This document shows, in pieces, positions 63,829 through 64,000 of a DNA stretch of 64,000 nt. Under the pieces are notes generated by a model that worked only from the letters and a program-made list of their open reading frames with translations, ran no database searches and was not told where the DNA came from. How positions within the stretch are numbered: the stretch's first letter is position 1; each line of letters starts with the position of its first letter. This DNA is from Cervus elaphus (lineage: Eukaryota > Chordata > Mammalia > Artiodactyla > Cervidae). The stretch covers positions 83,139,163 through 83,203,162 of the forward strand of contig NC_057826.1 in NCBI RefSeq assembly GCF_910594005.1, in the 5' to 3' direction. The position numbers and the translations under genes are program-made.

Positions 63829-64000
63829 CTCAGGATTACTGTGGTGTCAGAGGGTGGAATTCCCATTCCCCGAGCCTTGTGAGTTGGTGGGGGTGGGGGT
63901 TGCTCTTTCAGGGCTTCCTCCTATTTCCTCCTCTGGCTCAGCATCCAGTTTCTTCATCAGTCAAATGAGGGGATTGGACTGATTCCCAAAACGGAGCATT

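Larger units (their letters stand above)
55530..64000 (+). other. TLE3: TLE3 gene, 5' part (leader, exons 1-4, introns 1-4)
   Basis: TLE3 is a nuclear Groucho-family co-repressor. It does not bind DNA itself but is recruited by partners such as TCF/LEF, RUNX, HES and homeodomain proteins. The window holds the putative start, the 5' leader and four coding exons joined by canonical GT-AG introns of 562 bp (56630-57191), 542 bp (57293-57834), 986 bp (57899-58884) and at least 5.07 kb (58930 to the window end). Phases are 0, 2, 0, 0. The exons give residues 1-78. The full protein is about 770 residues with a C-terminal WD40 propeller, so most of it lies downstream. FKFTVAESC, IKDEFQF and [10 protein letters not shown] fit TLE3 better than TLE1, TLE2 or TLE4, which as I recall have IKEEFQF and ECEKLASE. 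The left end is uncertain. Confidence 0.9.
58930..64000 (+). other. TLE3: TLE3 intron 4 (continues beyond the window)
   Basis: Donor GTAAGT at 58930, no acceptor with a matching next exon in the window. Mostly unique sequence with MIR fragments, CA/TG microsatellites and AT-rich blocks that may be intronic enhancers. No ruminant SINE or LINE seen. Confidence 0.8.

Noticed and set aside
1..64000. CRISPR arrays, bacterial operons or phage-like modules
   Set aside because: The repeats are dispersed retroposons, not regularly spaced direct repeats, and the window is plainly mammalian.
58930..64000. Search for TLE3 exon 5 (a TEIAKRLN-like coding segment)
   Set aside because: No segment with a suitable acceptor and that coding sequence was found, so the exon is taken to lie past the window end.

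Overview
This is nuclear DNA from a ruminant (cattle, sheep, goat or a close relative). The call rests on the repeats: Bov-tA and CHR-2 type tRNA-derived SINEs, BovB LINE copies with decayed reverse-transcriptase coding sequence, and young bovid L1 fragments, over a background of old mammalian MIR, MER5A, MER20 and L1M copies. Ruminant species cannot be separated from this window alone.

The only protein-coding gene I can support is the 5' end of TLE3 (transducin-like enhancer 3, a Groucho-family co-repressor) on the + strand. Four coding exons with correct splice sites and phases (56606-56629, 57192-57292, 57835-57898, 58885-58929) encode residues 1-78, the first part of the oligomerising Q domain. 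The rest lies beyond base 64000. A CpG island (about 53.5-57.8 kb) covers the promoter, a GC-rich 5' leader with three short upstream ORFs, and exons 1-3. Two clusters of promoter motifs (53.64-53.79 kb and 55.41-55.53 kb) share the 12-bp palindrome CCCCACGTGGGG, CCAAT boxes and CRE-like sites.

Bases 1 to about 53 kb are upstream intergenic sequence with no convincing gene. They hold about 25 ruminant-age insertions, many with target-site duplications, including a solo retroviral LTR inserted into the duplicated target of an older SINE, an L1 inside a SINE and an L1 inside an L1. Between the repeats are AT-rich, unique, homeobox/POU/TCF-motif-bearing stretches (notably 7.9-8.15, 10.18-10.36, 24.23-24.47, 28.56-28.87, 48.68-48.87 and 51.82-52.02 kb) that look like conserved non-coding enhancers. 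From 51.5 kb to the end there is no ruminant SINE, BovB or L1 that I can see, as expected around a developmental regulator.

Most open frames in the window are chance frames in GC-rich DNA or repeat remnants, and none outside TLE3 is called as a gene. I found no CRISPR array, bacterial operon or other unexpected system. Enhancer and promoter calls are inferences from sequence appearance and need alignment or chromatin data.
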